This document shows positions 31,180 through 41,885 of a stretch of DNA of 64,000 nucleotides, one piece after another. Positions within the stretch are counted from its first letter, which is position 1. The number at the start of each line of letters is the position of its first letter. The position numbers and the translations under genes are program-made. The stretch comes from Isoetes taiwanensis (lineage: Eukaryota; Streptophyta; Lycopodiopsida; Isoetales; Isoetaceae), in the NCBI GenBank assembly GCA_021234155.1, contig JAJEKV010000250.1, forward strand, positions 248,001 to 312,000. The letters are read 5' to 3'. The notes below the pieces were generated by a model. It did not search any database and was not told the DNA's origin. It worked only from the letters and a program-made list of their open reading frames with translations.

Positions 31180-32738
31180 TGGACGCCCTAACATATATCT
31201 GCACTCGGGCATTATACATATGGGACTTTCCCCTCCCATGGCAACCAACTCGCCATGAGCAGGGCCCTCCGTCTAACTCGGGCCATCTATGGAAAGATGC
31301 TCGAGTGAAGGACACAGAGGGGTCATTCGGCCCACGCCTTCAATGGGACTCCTAAGTTGCGGAAGCGTGAATACATGTTAGCACACAGCATAAATCATAT
31401 ATAAATAACCACCGCGAAGGGTGGCACATCCATCCAAGTACTAACGGCAAAGAATATGCATCTAATACTAGAGAAAACACCCTAAACCCATGGTTTTACA
31501 CCGGCTCAGACTCCAGTGAGCATCGACTGACGGCTAGGTCTCAAGAGATCAGCAGACCGAATCATGGCATGACGTTGGCTGGCATAGAACATCGGCTAGG
31601 GTTGTCCACTCCATCCGCCCCTCCTGTGCACACTTTGCAGATGAGTCAAATCATGCTATGGCATCACTATAGCCTTCCGGAGACGCAGACTCAAGGTATC
31701 ACCCTTCGAGCCTACTCCAGGGTTCATGACGCCCCGGTCCGATGAGGCAGGTCGGGGAAGTGTCCCCTTCGGGATCATAGTGGTTCCATGGGTGAGCTAG
31801 AGAATACGTCGCATCACACACCCTTGCATCCATGCAGGCTTACTCACCCTAAATCTACTCAAAGTACAGGGGTGCCCCATCACGGGTCACACCTCTGCAC
31901 CCGTGGGAGTGTCGGACCCATACCCGCCCTCTACGGGACCTGCCATCGCCTAGCCCATCAGGAGTCCCAGAGCCTTGTATGTTCGCAAGACCCCACCCCC
32001 ACTTCACCACTTCGCGTCCCTTCTCGGTGCTAAGCAATTCCATAGCATCCACGACTCGGTGGTCTCTTGTGCACAGGCCGCATATAATGGGAATAATACA
32101 TGGCTCTATCTAGGAGCATACTACAATACATGGGCTCAGAGGTCTCTACCCCCGTAATCCCCCATCTCCGGAGTGCTAACTAAGCAAAGAACTACTAAAC
32201 CATCAACCAAAGCACTTACAGAGACTAGAGATAAGAATACTCACCATATCAATCAAGGGTTAGCCTAACAGGTAAACCACAGAGAAAACAGAGAGAGAAC
32301 ACACCACAGAGAGGCGCTATGCTATAAATCAACAAAATAACCTACTGACTAACCGTCAAATCGGTCTTGGGCTGCTCCATCTCGACTAACTGAAGGGCGC
32401 CTGGCTGTTGCTCCTCCTCCTCCATCCCCAATTGCTCCCAATTCGAATTGGGGCACAAAAGCCCTAATTTGGGTGTCCAAAATGGAAACTCTGCCTTGCC
32501 CAATCGATTTGGGCCAGGTGGCATGTCACTAATTAACTAATTTGGTATTTTAGCCCTTTTTAATATTAGGATAAGCCCTAAATTCGAATTAGGGTTTTGG
32601 GTTAGGTTTCCACCTTTATAATTTAATTATTAACATAGCTAACCTTAGCTTATGAATAATTAATGGGCCATTAATTATTCATAGTGACGAGTCATGTATT
32701 TATACTTAAATATGCGTATAAATATGTGGGACGTCACA
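31180..32738 (-). repeat. 5' LTR of the minus-strand LTR element
   Basis: A 1559-bp direct copy of 7808-9373 with few differences over most of its length. On the minus strand it begins TGTGACGTCCCAC and ends next to the primer-binding site. The inner end (31180-31230) is markedly diverged from its partner and lacks the full CGTCACA terminus. A TATA-like TATATTTAA... context and the GGCGCC-containing transcribed part (near 32398) are shared by both copies. Confidence 0.85.
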
Positions 32739-34250
32739 AGAGCCATCCTAGAACCCTTGTTGAACATCTGGAACCCTAATCAAGGAACCCTAACTGTATG
32801 AAACCATTCCACTGGTATGAAACCATTCCATAGGCCGGGATCTAGTATTATAGGAAGCTCTGGAGGTCTGTCCCTGTCATCAATTCCATCATCATTGTCC
32901 ATGTAACACACATCTCCCTCACCAATGCCAACACCTGCATGGGCATTCCCCTTACCAACTCGCTCTGCGGGAACAATTCCAGGAGGGAGGCCGAATAATA
33001 CATTCCTGACATCAGTGCAAGAGGCATGCGCAGGACCAGCAAGAAGAATGGATGCCAACTAAATTCAACTTGGGTTGCAAACTCATGGGCATTTGTTTGA
33101 TACAACAGTCTCGAAATATTTTCTTAAAGATGGTGGATATAAGATAAAGCAGGGGTCTGCAACAGAGGTCCCCAATTCTCAAGACTTTAAGGCTTATATT
33201 ATCAGAGGTAATTGTTTTTTTTACTATGTGAAATTAAGTTGACAGCATGAACTTCGCAATCCAAGGCCAAGTCCTGACATCAAAACTCTCTTTGTTGCAA
33301 ATGCAGTCTTGTTCCCGCTTTCACAACTCCAAAGAAAGCTCTACAAGGGTTGGTAAGCTTTGCAAATGTAAGGCGGCATGTGACAGCAATCATATTCTTC
33401 CTGCCCCTGTGGAGATGATGAAACTTCCATGTTGAGCCTCTCACTAACCCAAAGCTGCCACTATCTCTACTTTGCCATGTCGCAACTTGTTTGCTATGTC
33501 TGCTGCTTGGCTCTTGTATATTATCATTTGTGCTTTAGTAATGCATTTCCAGATAAATGCTTCACAAATCCAAAGCATTGCAGTCTCCATAATGCTCCAG
33601 ATGAAACAACACAAGATAGCAACAAAATATGGGCCAGGTATCTTTGGCGATCGAATCTGGGCAGTGTATAAACAAAAAGCTGTTTGTTAAAAAAATATGT
33701 TTTATTTGCCATTTGTGCTGGGCGGCAAAGGCCCATTGCTGAATTTGTGACTGAATTTAGGATGTGTGGCCACGAATACTTCCTGGATTTGTGTTGTGGT
33801 GTCAGCTATTCCGAATCTAGGAAATATGAAAGTAGCCTTCCTTGCTATACTTGATTGTCACAGCATGAAGATAGATCATCTGCCTTTCGAAGATGCCGCT
33901 GTAGACAACGTCGATGCTCAATATGCTGCTCGGATCTTTGGGCAGATTTGAGAGTGGTTGGAAGAATTAATAAGTTAATTGATTAGGATTTTCAGATAGT
34001 AGGTACATGGAGCTAATTTAGTGGATGCTGCCATTGAGTGCTATAATATCTTCTCCTTCTCCTACTGGAACATGCTGCTCTTCATTGGACACTTATGGAT
34101 CCCACTCTTTAAATCAGGTGAATCATATACTGCTCTAAATCAAATTTTGACAGTATACTTACCACTCATGCAGCTATGCAAGCAGCATCTAGGCAAGCTC
34201 TTCCCTCCAACTTAGTGAACCTTAACTATAATTGTTTTCCTATGTTTAGT
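32739..34250. other. coding-like fragments of an unidentified gene
   Basis: Several stretches look like exons but could not be assigned. On the plus strand, 33112-33209 reads as a coding block (with DGGYKIKQGSATEVPN) that ends at a GT donor. 33249-33353 reads ELRNPRPSPDIKTLFVANAV and ends at GGTAAGCT, a good donor. 33472-33690 is hydrophobic then polar, ending IFGDRIWAVYKQKAVC. 33766-33951 contains DHLPFEDAAVDNVDAQYAAR. On the minus strand 32780-33058 is open and acidic. Exon joins do not keep frame, so this is probably a decayed gene. Confidence 0.3.
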
Positions 34251-34850
34251 GCAATCGTTTTTGTATATTTTGCTGTGTCAATTCATTTTTTCCTTCCTTG
34301 TATTTATTTGCTCTATTCTATTCTTACAGATGCCATTTTGGAGCATATATTATAAGCATCAAGGCTTCAAGACATGGATTTCTGTTACACAATGCTTTTG
34401 TACCTTAAAATGCTATCTTTGGATATAAAGTTGAAAAAAGAGCCCTTATCTTTGGATTTCAAGTTGCAATGGATATCAAGTTGCAATGACCATCGAACTT
34501 ATCTTCATATGCTTACTTCATCAGACCTTCTTCTGTCATATATGATTGCGAATTATCTCACATGGTGATACTGGATTGTATTTATTTACCAATTTCTCAA
34601 ATGTAAACTTGGGTATACTAGTTTTTCTTCACAGTGGCCTAAAGGTGTATCTATAACGGAATGAAGTGAAGGTGATTTACAAATTTGTCTCTTTATTTCT
34701 TTACAGTTCTTGATCCATATTTAGATATTAGGCTAATGGCTAAGGCATCTTATGTTGCCCTCAAAGTTTACCTATGTTTGCATTTATTAGGGCCCTTTAG
34801 GGCCCATTTTTTTTTTTCTTAATATAACTGCCATTAACATTAATTAGTTT
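34251..34850. other. AT-rich spacer, nothing recognised
   Basis: No motif or repeat apart from the edge of the inverted-repeat element family near 34800. Confidence 0.35.
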
Positions 34851-35215
34851 AATGTAATGTTTTTTGTTCGAGGCCCCGAAGGGACCAAATTTTTTTTAGC
34901 CCTGACACAAACCATTACATTACGCACTTTAAAATTAAATTCCCCCTTAAACCCCCTTTGGTTTGGGTGCTTATTCACACGGGGATGATGTAGGACAGCG
35001 AGAGCCCCTAAAATTATGTTTCGCATGTACGAAATCAACATGATGTAGTATATTACCCCAAATTTTATAGTATTTTGCAAATCTTGTTATATAGTATAAC
35101 AAATTTTGTACATGCATACCCCACAAACGAGGAACTTTATGTACGGTGTAGATTAAGGAATAACGGGTGAATATGCCTATTCAACAGCTCTTGATGCCCA
35201 TTAATTCAGAACTAA
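34851..35215. mobile_element. partial copy of the element found complete at 36.3 kb
   Basis: Shared with 36240-36690 in the same orientation: a GGGACCAAATTTTTTTT-like stretch, ACACAAACCATTA, CCTTAAACCCCCTTTGGTTTGGGTGC, TATAGTATTTTGC, AATCTTGTTATATAGTAT, CCCCACAAACGAGGAACTTTA, and GGTGAATATGCCTAT.CAACAGCTCT. The right inverted repeat present in the other copy is missing here. Confidence 0.7.
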
Positions 35216-35453
35216 AGGTGACACAACCATTAATACCCATTGGTTCATAATTAAAAGGTTGAGGGATTAAAAAGTAGCAGACTTAGGGTCTAATATCAAT
35301 ATGTAGCATAATAACAGGGGGTTTTCTTTGTGTTTTTGTACGCTTTTCACTAAGGTTTTCCTATGATTTCGTGATGTATTCAAATGGATGTACTAATGCG
35401 TACATCTAGAGTGCACCATTTCTGAGCCATTGATTTTAGCCCTTTTTTTTTCC

Positions 35454-35632
35454 AATGGTCAACAACCAATGGCTCACAACAAAAGCCCTTTTTTTTGTGC
35501 GTGTGGTGCATAATGGTCAACAACCAATGGCTCACAACAAAAGCTCTTTTTTTGTGTGTGTGGTGCATAATGGTCAACAACCAATGGCTCACAACAAAAG
35601 TCCCTCTTTTGTTTGTGTGTGTGGTGCATAAT
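35454..35632 (+). repeat. three tandem copies of a 57-63-bp unit
   Basis: Units begin AATGGTCAACAACCAATGGC at 35454, 35512 and 35569. Each continues CTCACAACAAAAG, a T-run and GTGTGTGGTGCAT. Length differs mainly in the T-run. Confidence 0.9.
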
Positions 35633-36239
35633 GGGCATATGAAGGGCGCATGTAGTGCGGTTTCCGCCGGCAACACATTTCTTATCATAACTTTTTGATC
35701 GAGCTCTGTTTGAGATGATTTTTTATGCGTTGGAAAGCTCTCTCCGAGATCTTTTGATAGTGTATGATATGGATATGTTTGGTTAAGTTATCTATGCTAA
35801 AACAGCAATTTTCCGGCCGGGTTTGGTAGGCTTTTACATCCTACCGGTTGATTAATCTGAGATTGCGCTATTGGATATTGTTTTATGGCTCATTAGAATG
35901 AAGCCTGCAAAAATTACCATGCATTTTTAGATTTTGAGGCTTCTAGATCCTTGTGCTAACAAGCGGAAAAGTTTCCCACTTTGGTTTCTCACCACAAGAA
36001 TCCATGGAGGCCAAAGGTTCTTTATTAACTTCGGTTGCAAAATGTTTGTGTATGGGTGTTGCAAACTTTATGACTTTTTCGGAATAATGGGATCAATCTG
36101 CTCTATCTTTATGGTAACTTTTACTTATGTTGTTTGTTTTATTGTGATGAAATTCAAAAGCTTTATGGTGATGAAAGCCTCAAATGAATTCTAGTTTTTT
36201 CGGGTTTGAATTCTAAATTTTTTGTCTCCCATGGGAGGC
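35633..36239. other. spacer, nothing recognised
   Basis: A plus-strand frame at 35934-36194 has no recognised motif. Otherwise featureless. Confidence 0.3.
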
Positions 36240-36852
36240 GTCCTTAAGGCCTGAAGGGGCCAAAAATTTTTTTTTGCAACACAAACCATTAACATCCAAC
36301 ATATAAAAATTAAACCCCCACATAACAACCAACACATAACAACCATTGACATTAACAACCAACACATAACTACCATTGACATTAATTAACACAAACCATT
36401 GGGTCCAACACATTTTTAAATTAAAATCCCCTTAAACCCCCTTTGGTTTGGGTGCATATTCACCACGAGGGGTGGCGTAGGGCGTGAGAGCCCTCATAAT
36501 TGTATTTTGCACGTATGAAATCAACACCATATAGTATTGCGCTTGAAATCTTATAGTATTTTGCGAATCTTGTTATATAGTATAGCAAATTTTGTACTTG
36601 CATACCCCACAAACGAGGAACTTTACGTACGGTGTAGATTAAGGAATAAGGGGTGAATATGCCTATCCAACAGCTCTCGTTGCCCGGAGTCACCCCCCGT
36701 GTGAATATGCACCCAAACCAAAGGGGGTTTAAGGGGGATTTTAATTTAAATGTGTTGGACCCAATGGTTGTGTTAATTAATGTCAATGGTAGTTATGTGT
36801 TGGTTGTTAATGTCAATGGTTGTTATGTGTTGGTTGTTATGTGGGGGGTTGG
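36240..36852. mobile_element. non-autonomous element with ~165-bp inverted repeats
   Basis: The segment 36313-36478 is the reverse complement of 36690-36850. Paired phrases are AACCCCCACATAAC with GTTATGTGGGGGGTT, the repeated ACCATTGACATTAACAACCAACACATAAC, and CCCCCTTTGGTTTGGGTGCATATTCAC with its complement. The loop (36479-36689) matches the partial copy at 34.9-35.2 kb. No coding frame was found. Long inverted repeats and small size suggest a MITE or foldback DNA element. The arms also contain a ~30-bp subrepeat. No target duplication was fixed. Confidence 0.75.
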
Positions 36853-38088
36853 ATCGAGTATGCAATGGTAGATATCCATGACTTCACATCGTGTAATATA
36901 TGTTTCTTAGAAAAATTGGATGGGCGTAGACATGAGTACATGGATGGCATGACTATGCATAATTAAAAATAAGCTCTTTCCTTCTTATGGAAATACAAAA
37001 AAGTAGTAAGTTTCGCAGTAAATCGAAACATATGATTGAACTACACATCTCATATACTCGCGACACTGAAGTCTATGTTCCATTACCCATTTTATTTGTT
37101 GAATGAAGCATGAGGATGTTCTAGGCTTAAGTTGCCCATGCCTATAAAGTATTATCTGTTTTACATGCAGGGTGCAAAAATACTTTATGAAATTGAGAAC
37201 AAAACTTGAAAATGTCCAATTGTATTTCCTACCTGATGTTTGTGAGTATCTTTTGCACCAATCAACATTCAAAAGGAATGTTCACGGTGGCCTTAGTCGC
37301 TGCGATAAATTGCTTGTAAGATATAATGTTGGGGTTTTATTCAACATATAATTGGCACAAGATGCATATTAGTCCTTTTTTATACCGAACTTAGAAAAAG
37401 TTGGCTAGTGTCATGTTTGAAGCACGCTAAAATGCAAAAAATAAAATGCCAAATTCCTAAAAAATGTCGTGTACTTTTCGCGCTCTGTTATCAGCCACAG
37501 ATATATCACTCTAATGAGGCATTATAGCCCAGAGAAATGGCTGAGGTGGCCATGTGATCAGGAAATGCCGAGGTCATACGACAACCACATGGCCACTGGG
37601 GCCAATTCTGGGCCGAGACATTTGGGAAGAAGAAGAGTCTTTTCTACTTTTACGATAGCGGTGTAGTGGCTATGACTACATCAGGATGACCAGAATTGGC
37701 TATTATTAACAGAAAGCTTGGATCGTGTAGATCCGAGCATTAAAGTAAAGGGATTTGAAAAAAAGGAAGGAAAGAGGAGGATATTTAATGAAGGGAGTTC
37801 AAAAAATATCTGCTTGAAGGTAGTGGCACCAAGCTCTATCGGAGTAAAAAGAGCTTGGACTCCCAAATTTTTCCTCATCTTTTTCAATCATTCTTCTTCT
37901 TGTTTGCATTCTTTGCCTAAATCTGTTGGCTTTCCATGCTTCCACAACTTAGTCCTCTCTGTGCATGACTTGGCATTATACATACTTGAGGTTCTAGATG
38001 AGCGTATTCAATTATTGAGCCCTCAGTAGTCATCATCGCCTACTTATATTTTCTCTTTGCTTGTCTAGTATCATCGTTACTACAAAGG
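36853..38088. other. spacer, no recognised gene
   Basis: A plus-strand frame at 37718-38029 (103 codons) has no recognised motif. The remainder is AT-rich and featureless. Confidence 0.3.
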
Positions 38089-38198
38089 TTTTTTTTTGAA
38101 AACCTTTTGAGGCATAATGGTTGTACTAGGCCATTGTATAGGTCTCATGGCCTCTTAGTCTTCGTAGACGTTAAAAAATTGATTCTATTCTATTCTAC
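38089..38198 (+). mobile_element. LINE 3' UTR relic with TTCTA tail
   Basis: The text GGCATAATGGTTGTACTAGGCCATTGTATAGG...CATGGCCTCTTAG parallels the 3' UTR of LINE-A (CATTGTACTTGGGCTCCATGGCCTTCTTGG). It ends in TTAAAAAATTGATTCTATTCTATTCTA (38182-38198), the tail type of LINE-C. It is a severely 5'-truncated LINE copy on the plus strand. Confidence 0.55.
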
Positions 38199-38614
38199 TA
38201 AATACTTTTCTATTACTGCTAAATATTACGGTGCCAGAGAAGCAAAGGCAGTGACAACAGCTTGATCTAGGTGGGGTAGAACACGTGGCGATAGATAGAA
38301 TGTTATGAAGATAATATCCCTGTTGATGAGCTTCCAATTTGTGGACAAAATGTTACGAATATAACACTCCTACAACAAAGGGCTGAGATTAAAATTTGAA
38401 ATTAAATGATAAGGCCCACAATGTTAAGGATATGTTATAGATATGCCATGCATAGTTTAAACACATCACTAGCCGACGCTCACTTATATTGACCATCAGA
38501 TAGGGTTCAAAAATACTTCTAAGCCGCTTTTGTCTGGTTGGAATCCAAAATTTCCAATCTAGCTTTTTGGATGCCAAAAAAACTCCACTAAAGAAAATCA
38601 ATGTAAAATCTGGC

Positions 38615-38820
38615 ACATCTGAATCCTATTCTATTTTTAATCCATTTTAGACTTACATAGGCGGCAATTTATCCTGTTCTATATTAATTTAAACTTATAT
38701 AGATGGCATTATCCTATTCTATATTAAATCCACTTTAAACTCTACATAGATGGCAAATTATCCTATTCTATATATTAAATCCATTTTAAACTTACATAGG
38801 TGGCAAATTATCTGATAAAG
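38615..38820 (+). repeat. tandem array of a ~55-bp unit, four copies
   Basis: Units contain ATCCTATTCTATATTAAATCCATTTTAAACTTACATAG.TGGCAAATT with substitutions. It includes the TTCTAT core but is not a simple microsatellite. Confidence 0.75.
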
Positions 38821-38930
38821 CTTATAATTTTGTTCGAACCCTACCACCAGGCATGCAAAGTTGGTCCTATAGATGGAGTATTTATAGATGGAGTATTTAT
38901 AGGTAGAGTGTGTATGGAAACAGCTTACAA

Positions 38931-39185
38931 GGAGTTGTAGACGGAGTACTTATAAGTTAAAAGAGTGTTCATGAAAAGAACTTAGAAGGCACGAAGATGA
39001 TAATGCGTTATCTATCAAACTACTTACAAGCACTACAAGGAGTTGTAGATGGAGTACTTATAAGTTAAAAGAGTGTTCATGAAAAGAACTTAGAAGCCAC
39101 GAAGATGATAATGCGTTATCTATCAAACTACTTACAAGCCACGAAAATGACAATGTGTTATCTATCAAACAACTTACAAGCCACC
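38931..39185 (+). repeat. tandem duplication, 108-bp unit plus partial third copy
   Basis: GGAGTTGTAGA.GGAGTACTTATAAG starts at 38931 and 39039. Both copies continue through GTGTTCATGAAAAGAACTTAGAAG.CACGAAGATGATAATGCGTTATCTATCAAACTACTTACAAG. A partial third copy of the end part follows to 39185. The first two are nearly identical, so the duplication is recent. Confidence 0.88.
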
Positions 39186-39555
39186 AAAATTATAAATTAT
39201 ACTATCAGAATGCCCTAGAAGAAAAATGCCCTCATATTCTAGAGGAATATATTAATGCTATGCATTACATAAACTCTGAATGTGCCAAATTATAAAGTGG
39301 GATGAATTGATATTCCATTGATAACCAAAAGTTCATAAACACCGTGCCATAGTGGCAGAGCCAACCAAAATATAAGAACTGGGAGAGAATCATGAAGGTT
39401 AGTGCAATTTTATGTGTCACTAAAATGAAGGTTAGTGCCATTTTAAGAGTCACTAAAAGACAAGGTAAAAGGGATAGAACAATAAAAATGATATATGCAC
39501 AATTTAGGCTTTTTGAGTGGAGAGGGATAGAACAAAAAATAAAATATGTACAATT
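39186..39555. other. 3' flank of the J-domain gene
   Basis: AT-rich sequence downstream of the minus-strand gene; it should contain its 3' UTR. Two small repeats of GGCTTTTTGAGT (39508 and 39559) are the only structure seen. Confidence 0.35.
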
Positions 39556-40583
39556 TTAGGCTTTTTGAGTTCTCGCTTTTGTTCTTGTCTTCTTTTCCTG
39601 TTTGGATATGCAAGAATCTGCTGCTCGCTTCCTGCCATCCTTTTCTTGCGCTAAATTATTCCTTGAAGAACATGTTGCTGATCCATTCTGCAGCGATACA
39701 TCTGTATCAGAGCTCCAAATCATGCATTGTAGCATATTTTTATCTAACAATCGAACTGTTTCTTCCGATCTGCCCTGGGAAAATTTTGGACTGAATACTT
39801 ACATTTGTAAAAAATTCCCGTAACAATGAATCCTCGCCACAGCAGGCTTCAAATCCAAAAGAAGTATATTCTGATTTCGTCCAATTCTCTGATCCTAGAT
39901 TGCTCTGTTCTGGTATGTCTCTCGGATCAAAAATTTTGGAGAAAAGGTCTTTCAATTCTTCCATATTCTCTCCTCCGTCGGCCTATACATGAAACCGCAA
40001 TTTATCTACCACCTTGATTTTATGAAAAATCCCGGAAATTTTTACCTTGTTCTTGACAGTCGACATCATGGCCGCCATTTCGCCCATAAATTCTTGGAAG
40101 CTCTGAACCAATTTTTTATATCAGAATCGGAATCCAACCTGAGCAGCAAAAAAAATTGCAAAATCTCTTACATCATCCTCCGATTTGTCATATATTCCAG
40201 CATCGTAGAGCAATCTTTTATTATCATTCGATAGAACTAAAACCCAAATAGAACGCTGATCAAATCAGACCCGATCCAATGCTAAAAAACAAAAGGGGAC
40301 AAAAGCCTTCGTAACGTACCGGAATAAGCTTCTTGAATGGCTTGAAAATGCAGCTTGGCTTGTTCTGCTTTCGCCGAATTACCGCTGTTGCACTTATCGG
40401 GATGCCATCTCTAAAAGAATTCAAACGGATTAAATCCAACAACTGGAACTCTGTCAATTATCCTAATTTGAAGCATAAACTCACTTTAGCAAGCCGTTTG
40501 TATGCATTGCGAATTTCTGAAGCAGAGCATGTACTACTGAGTTCAAGGATCGAGTAGAAGCTACTGCTATCCCCTGAATCCAT
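39556..40583 (-). CDS. J-domain (DnaJ/Hsp40-type) co-chaperone, six exons
   Basis: J proteins stimulate the ATPase of Hsp70 chaperones. Joining six exons on the minus strand gives an uninterrupted 207-residue protein: 40485-40583, 40320-40410, 40172-40236, 40046-40102, 39803-39982 and 39556-39687. All five introns are GT-AG and 63-115 nt long. Residues 9-75 form the J domain, with NAYKRLAK (helix II), the essential His-Pro-Asp at 36-38, and AYSVLSNDNKRLLYDAG. Then FMGEMAAMM (about 89-97) matches the conserved block after the J domain in small plant J proteins. The C-terminus (180-203) is basic, with a bipartite nuclear-signal pattern (KR...KKTRTK). An in-frame ATG at 40605-40607 could add eight residues. 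No Gly/Phe or zinc-finger region exists, so it is a type III (class C) J protein. The client is unknown. Confidence 0.88.
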
Positions 40584-41110
40584 ATTAAAAAGCACGAATT
40601 CAACCATGCTCAAGGGAACCAAACCTCCAAGCTACCAATTAAGGAGCTGAAAAATTCGCCGGAAGGGCAAGAATCAACCTACGCTAAAAATCTGAAGGAA
40701 GAATGAAGCAAATTGGATCGTTAGGAGTCAAGCCGGAGCAGAATTGGAGATTAAACAGAGGATTTATGAAGCAGGGGCCCAGGATTTGAAAAGAAAAGTC
40801 CAAAAAAGAGGATGAAACCCGAAAAAGGGCAAGGGCGGCCGTCATCGGGAATCTTCTGGAACAAAGATTTACTTATCTTCAATAGAACGTGTGCGGGGCT
40901 GATATCGGGTGCGTTTATCCACCATGCAATTACTAGTGCCTTTTTTATTTTCATCGGATATTTCAAGTTTGGAACCTGGATTTAAAAATACAAGAAATAT
41001 TTTCGAAAATTTTCTCCATTTTAACTCGACCGGAAATCTTCGAATTTCAAAAGAAAAACCCTTCTTTACCCTAGAGTTCTCCCAACACCCAACACCTGAC
41101 TGATAATCTT
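40584..41110 (-). promoter_or_regulatory. 5' flank and probable promoter of the J-domain gene
   Basis: Non-coding sequence upstream of the gene. On the minus strand a pyrimidine-rich leader precedes the start. No convincing TATA box was fixed. An in-frame upstream ATG lies 24 nt before the chosen start, with a stop codon further upstream in frame. Called from position only. Confidence 0.35.
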
Positions 41111-41630
41111 GACATTTTCACATATAGATGGATGGAATCAGTAAGTGATAAATTTCGAATGAACTCTTGCAGCTTACCTGTTGAAATTGAAAATTTTCGA
41201 CATGTAAAAACTTTCTCAAGAAGTTTTTCTGGTCAAAATCCATAAGATTTTTCATATTTTTTGGCTGAAAATTACGTTTTAGTATAAGGCTTCATGTTGC
41301 TTAGATTATGCAGGGAATATCCTTTGTAGGTGTAGAGCTTGTCGCTCACTGTGTCCAATGCAATACGAAACAATTTTAAGGTCGACAAAGAAAGCCCAAT
41401 TGTGTAGGACACTAAAAAGAGCTTCCTTGAGTGATGCACATACACAACATTAGCACCAACTCTATGGGACCCTAAACCTGTCCACCCATTCTTTTGGTGT
41501 GTGAAAGTAGGTGGTGTACCTAGAGAAAGCATAAACATATGATGTTATTGTGTAGTTTCTACAAGGTCAACAAATAAATTATTACCGTTTGGTGGACTAG
41601 TTGCGTCAATGTGTTTGGTTAAATGCACGA
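41111..41630. other. spacer, nothing recognised
   Basis: A minus-strand frame at 41272-41538 has no recognised motif. Confidence 0.3.
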
Positions 41631-41885
41631 GTCTAAACAAATTGGCTTGTGAACATTGTATGCATGTGTGGTTGCTGATGTAACTTGTGTGGTCTTGTGC
41701 ATGTGTGGTTGTCGATGTAACATATGCGTTCGTTCTTATATTGCGCGTTCGTTCTTATATTGCGCGAGTGTAAACAAATTGGCTTGTGAACATTGTGTGC
41801 ATTTGTCGTTGTTGATGTAACTTGTGTGTTCTTGTGCATGTGTGGTTGTCGATGTAACATGTGCGTTCGTTCTTATGTCTCTTGT
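41631..41885 (+). repeat. tandem duplication, 137-bp unit
   Basis: Copies begin at 41631 and 41768 with GT(C/G)TAAACAAATTGGCTTGTGAACATTGT. Both continue with TGATGTAACTTGTGTG, CTTGTGCATGTGTGGTTGTCGATGTAACAT and GCGTTCGTTCTTAT. A short internal duplication of GCGTTCGTTCTTATATTGC sits at their junction. Confidence 0.88.

Larger units (their letters stand above)
7808..32738 (-). mobile_element. large minus-strand LTR element with nested insertions (LARD-like candidate)
   Basis: Two same-orientation 1.56-kb LTRs (7808-9373 and 31180-32738) bracket 21.8 kb. A polypurine tract adjoins the left LTR and a primer-binding site adjoins the right LTR, each in the position a minus-strand element requires. 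The flanking pentamers ACAGC (7803-7807) and AGAGC (32739-32743) match at four of five bases, a plausible old target duplication. No gag, protease, RT or integrase of LTR type was recognised inside. The interior is filled by other elements (LINE-C, LINE-D, a pogo relic, SINEs, a palindrome) and non-coding DNA, so the parent may have been a large retrotransposon derivative without genes. Confidence 0.65.

Noticed and set aside
32739-33058. Remainder of the gypsy 3' LTR cut at 7807
   Set aside because: The missing LTR end should lie here if the minus-strand element inserted into it, but no terminus ending CGTCACA or other family feature was recognised, so it was not annotated.
35454-35632. CRISPR-like array
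   Set aside because: Only three direct copies without unique spacers, in a plant nuclear context; it is a simple tandem repeat.
36191-36413. Hydrophobic minus-strand frames (repeated MCWLLMSMVV)
   Set aside because: They come from the ~30-bp subrepeats in the inverted-repeat arms.
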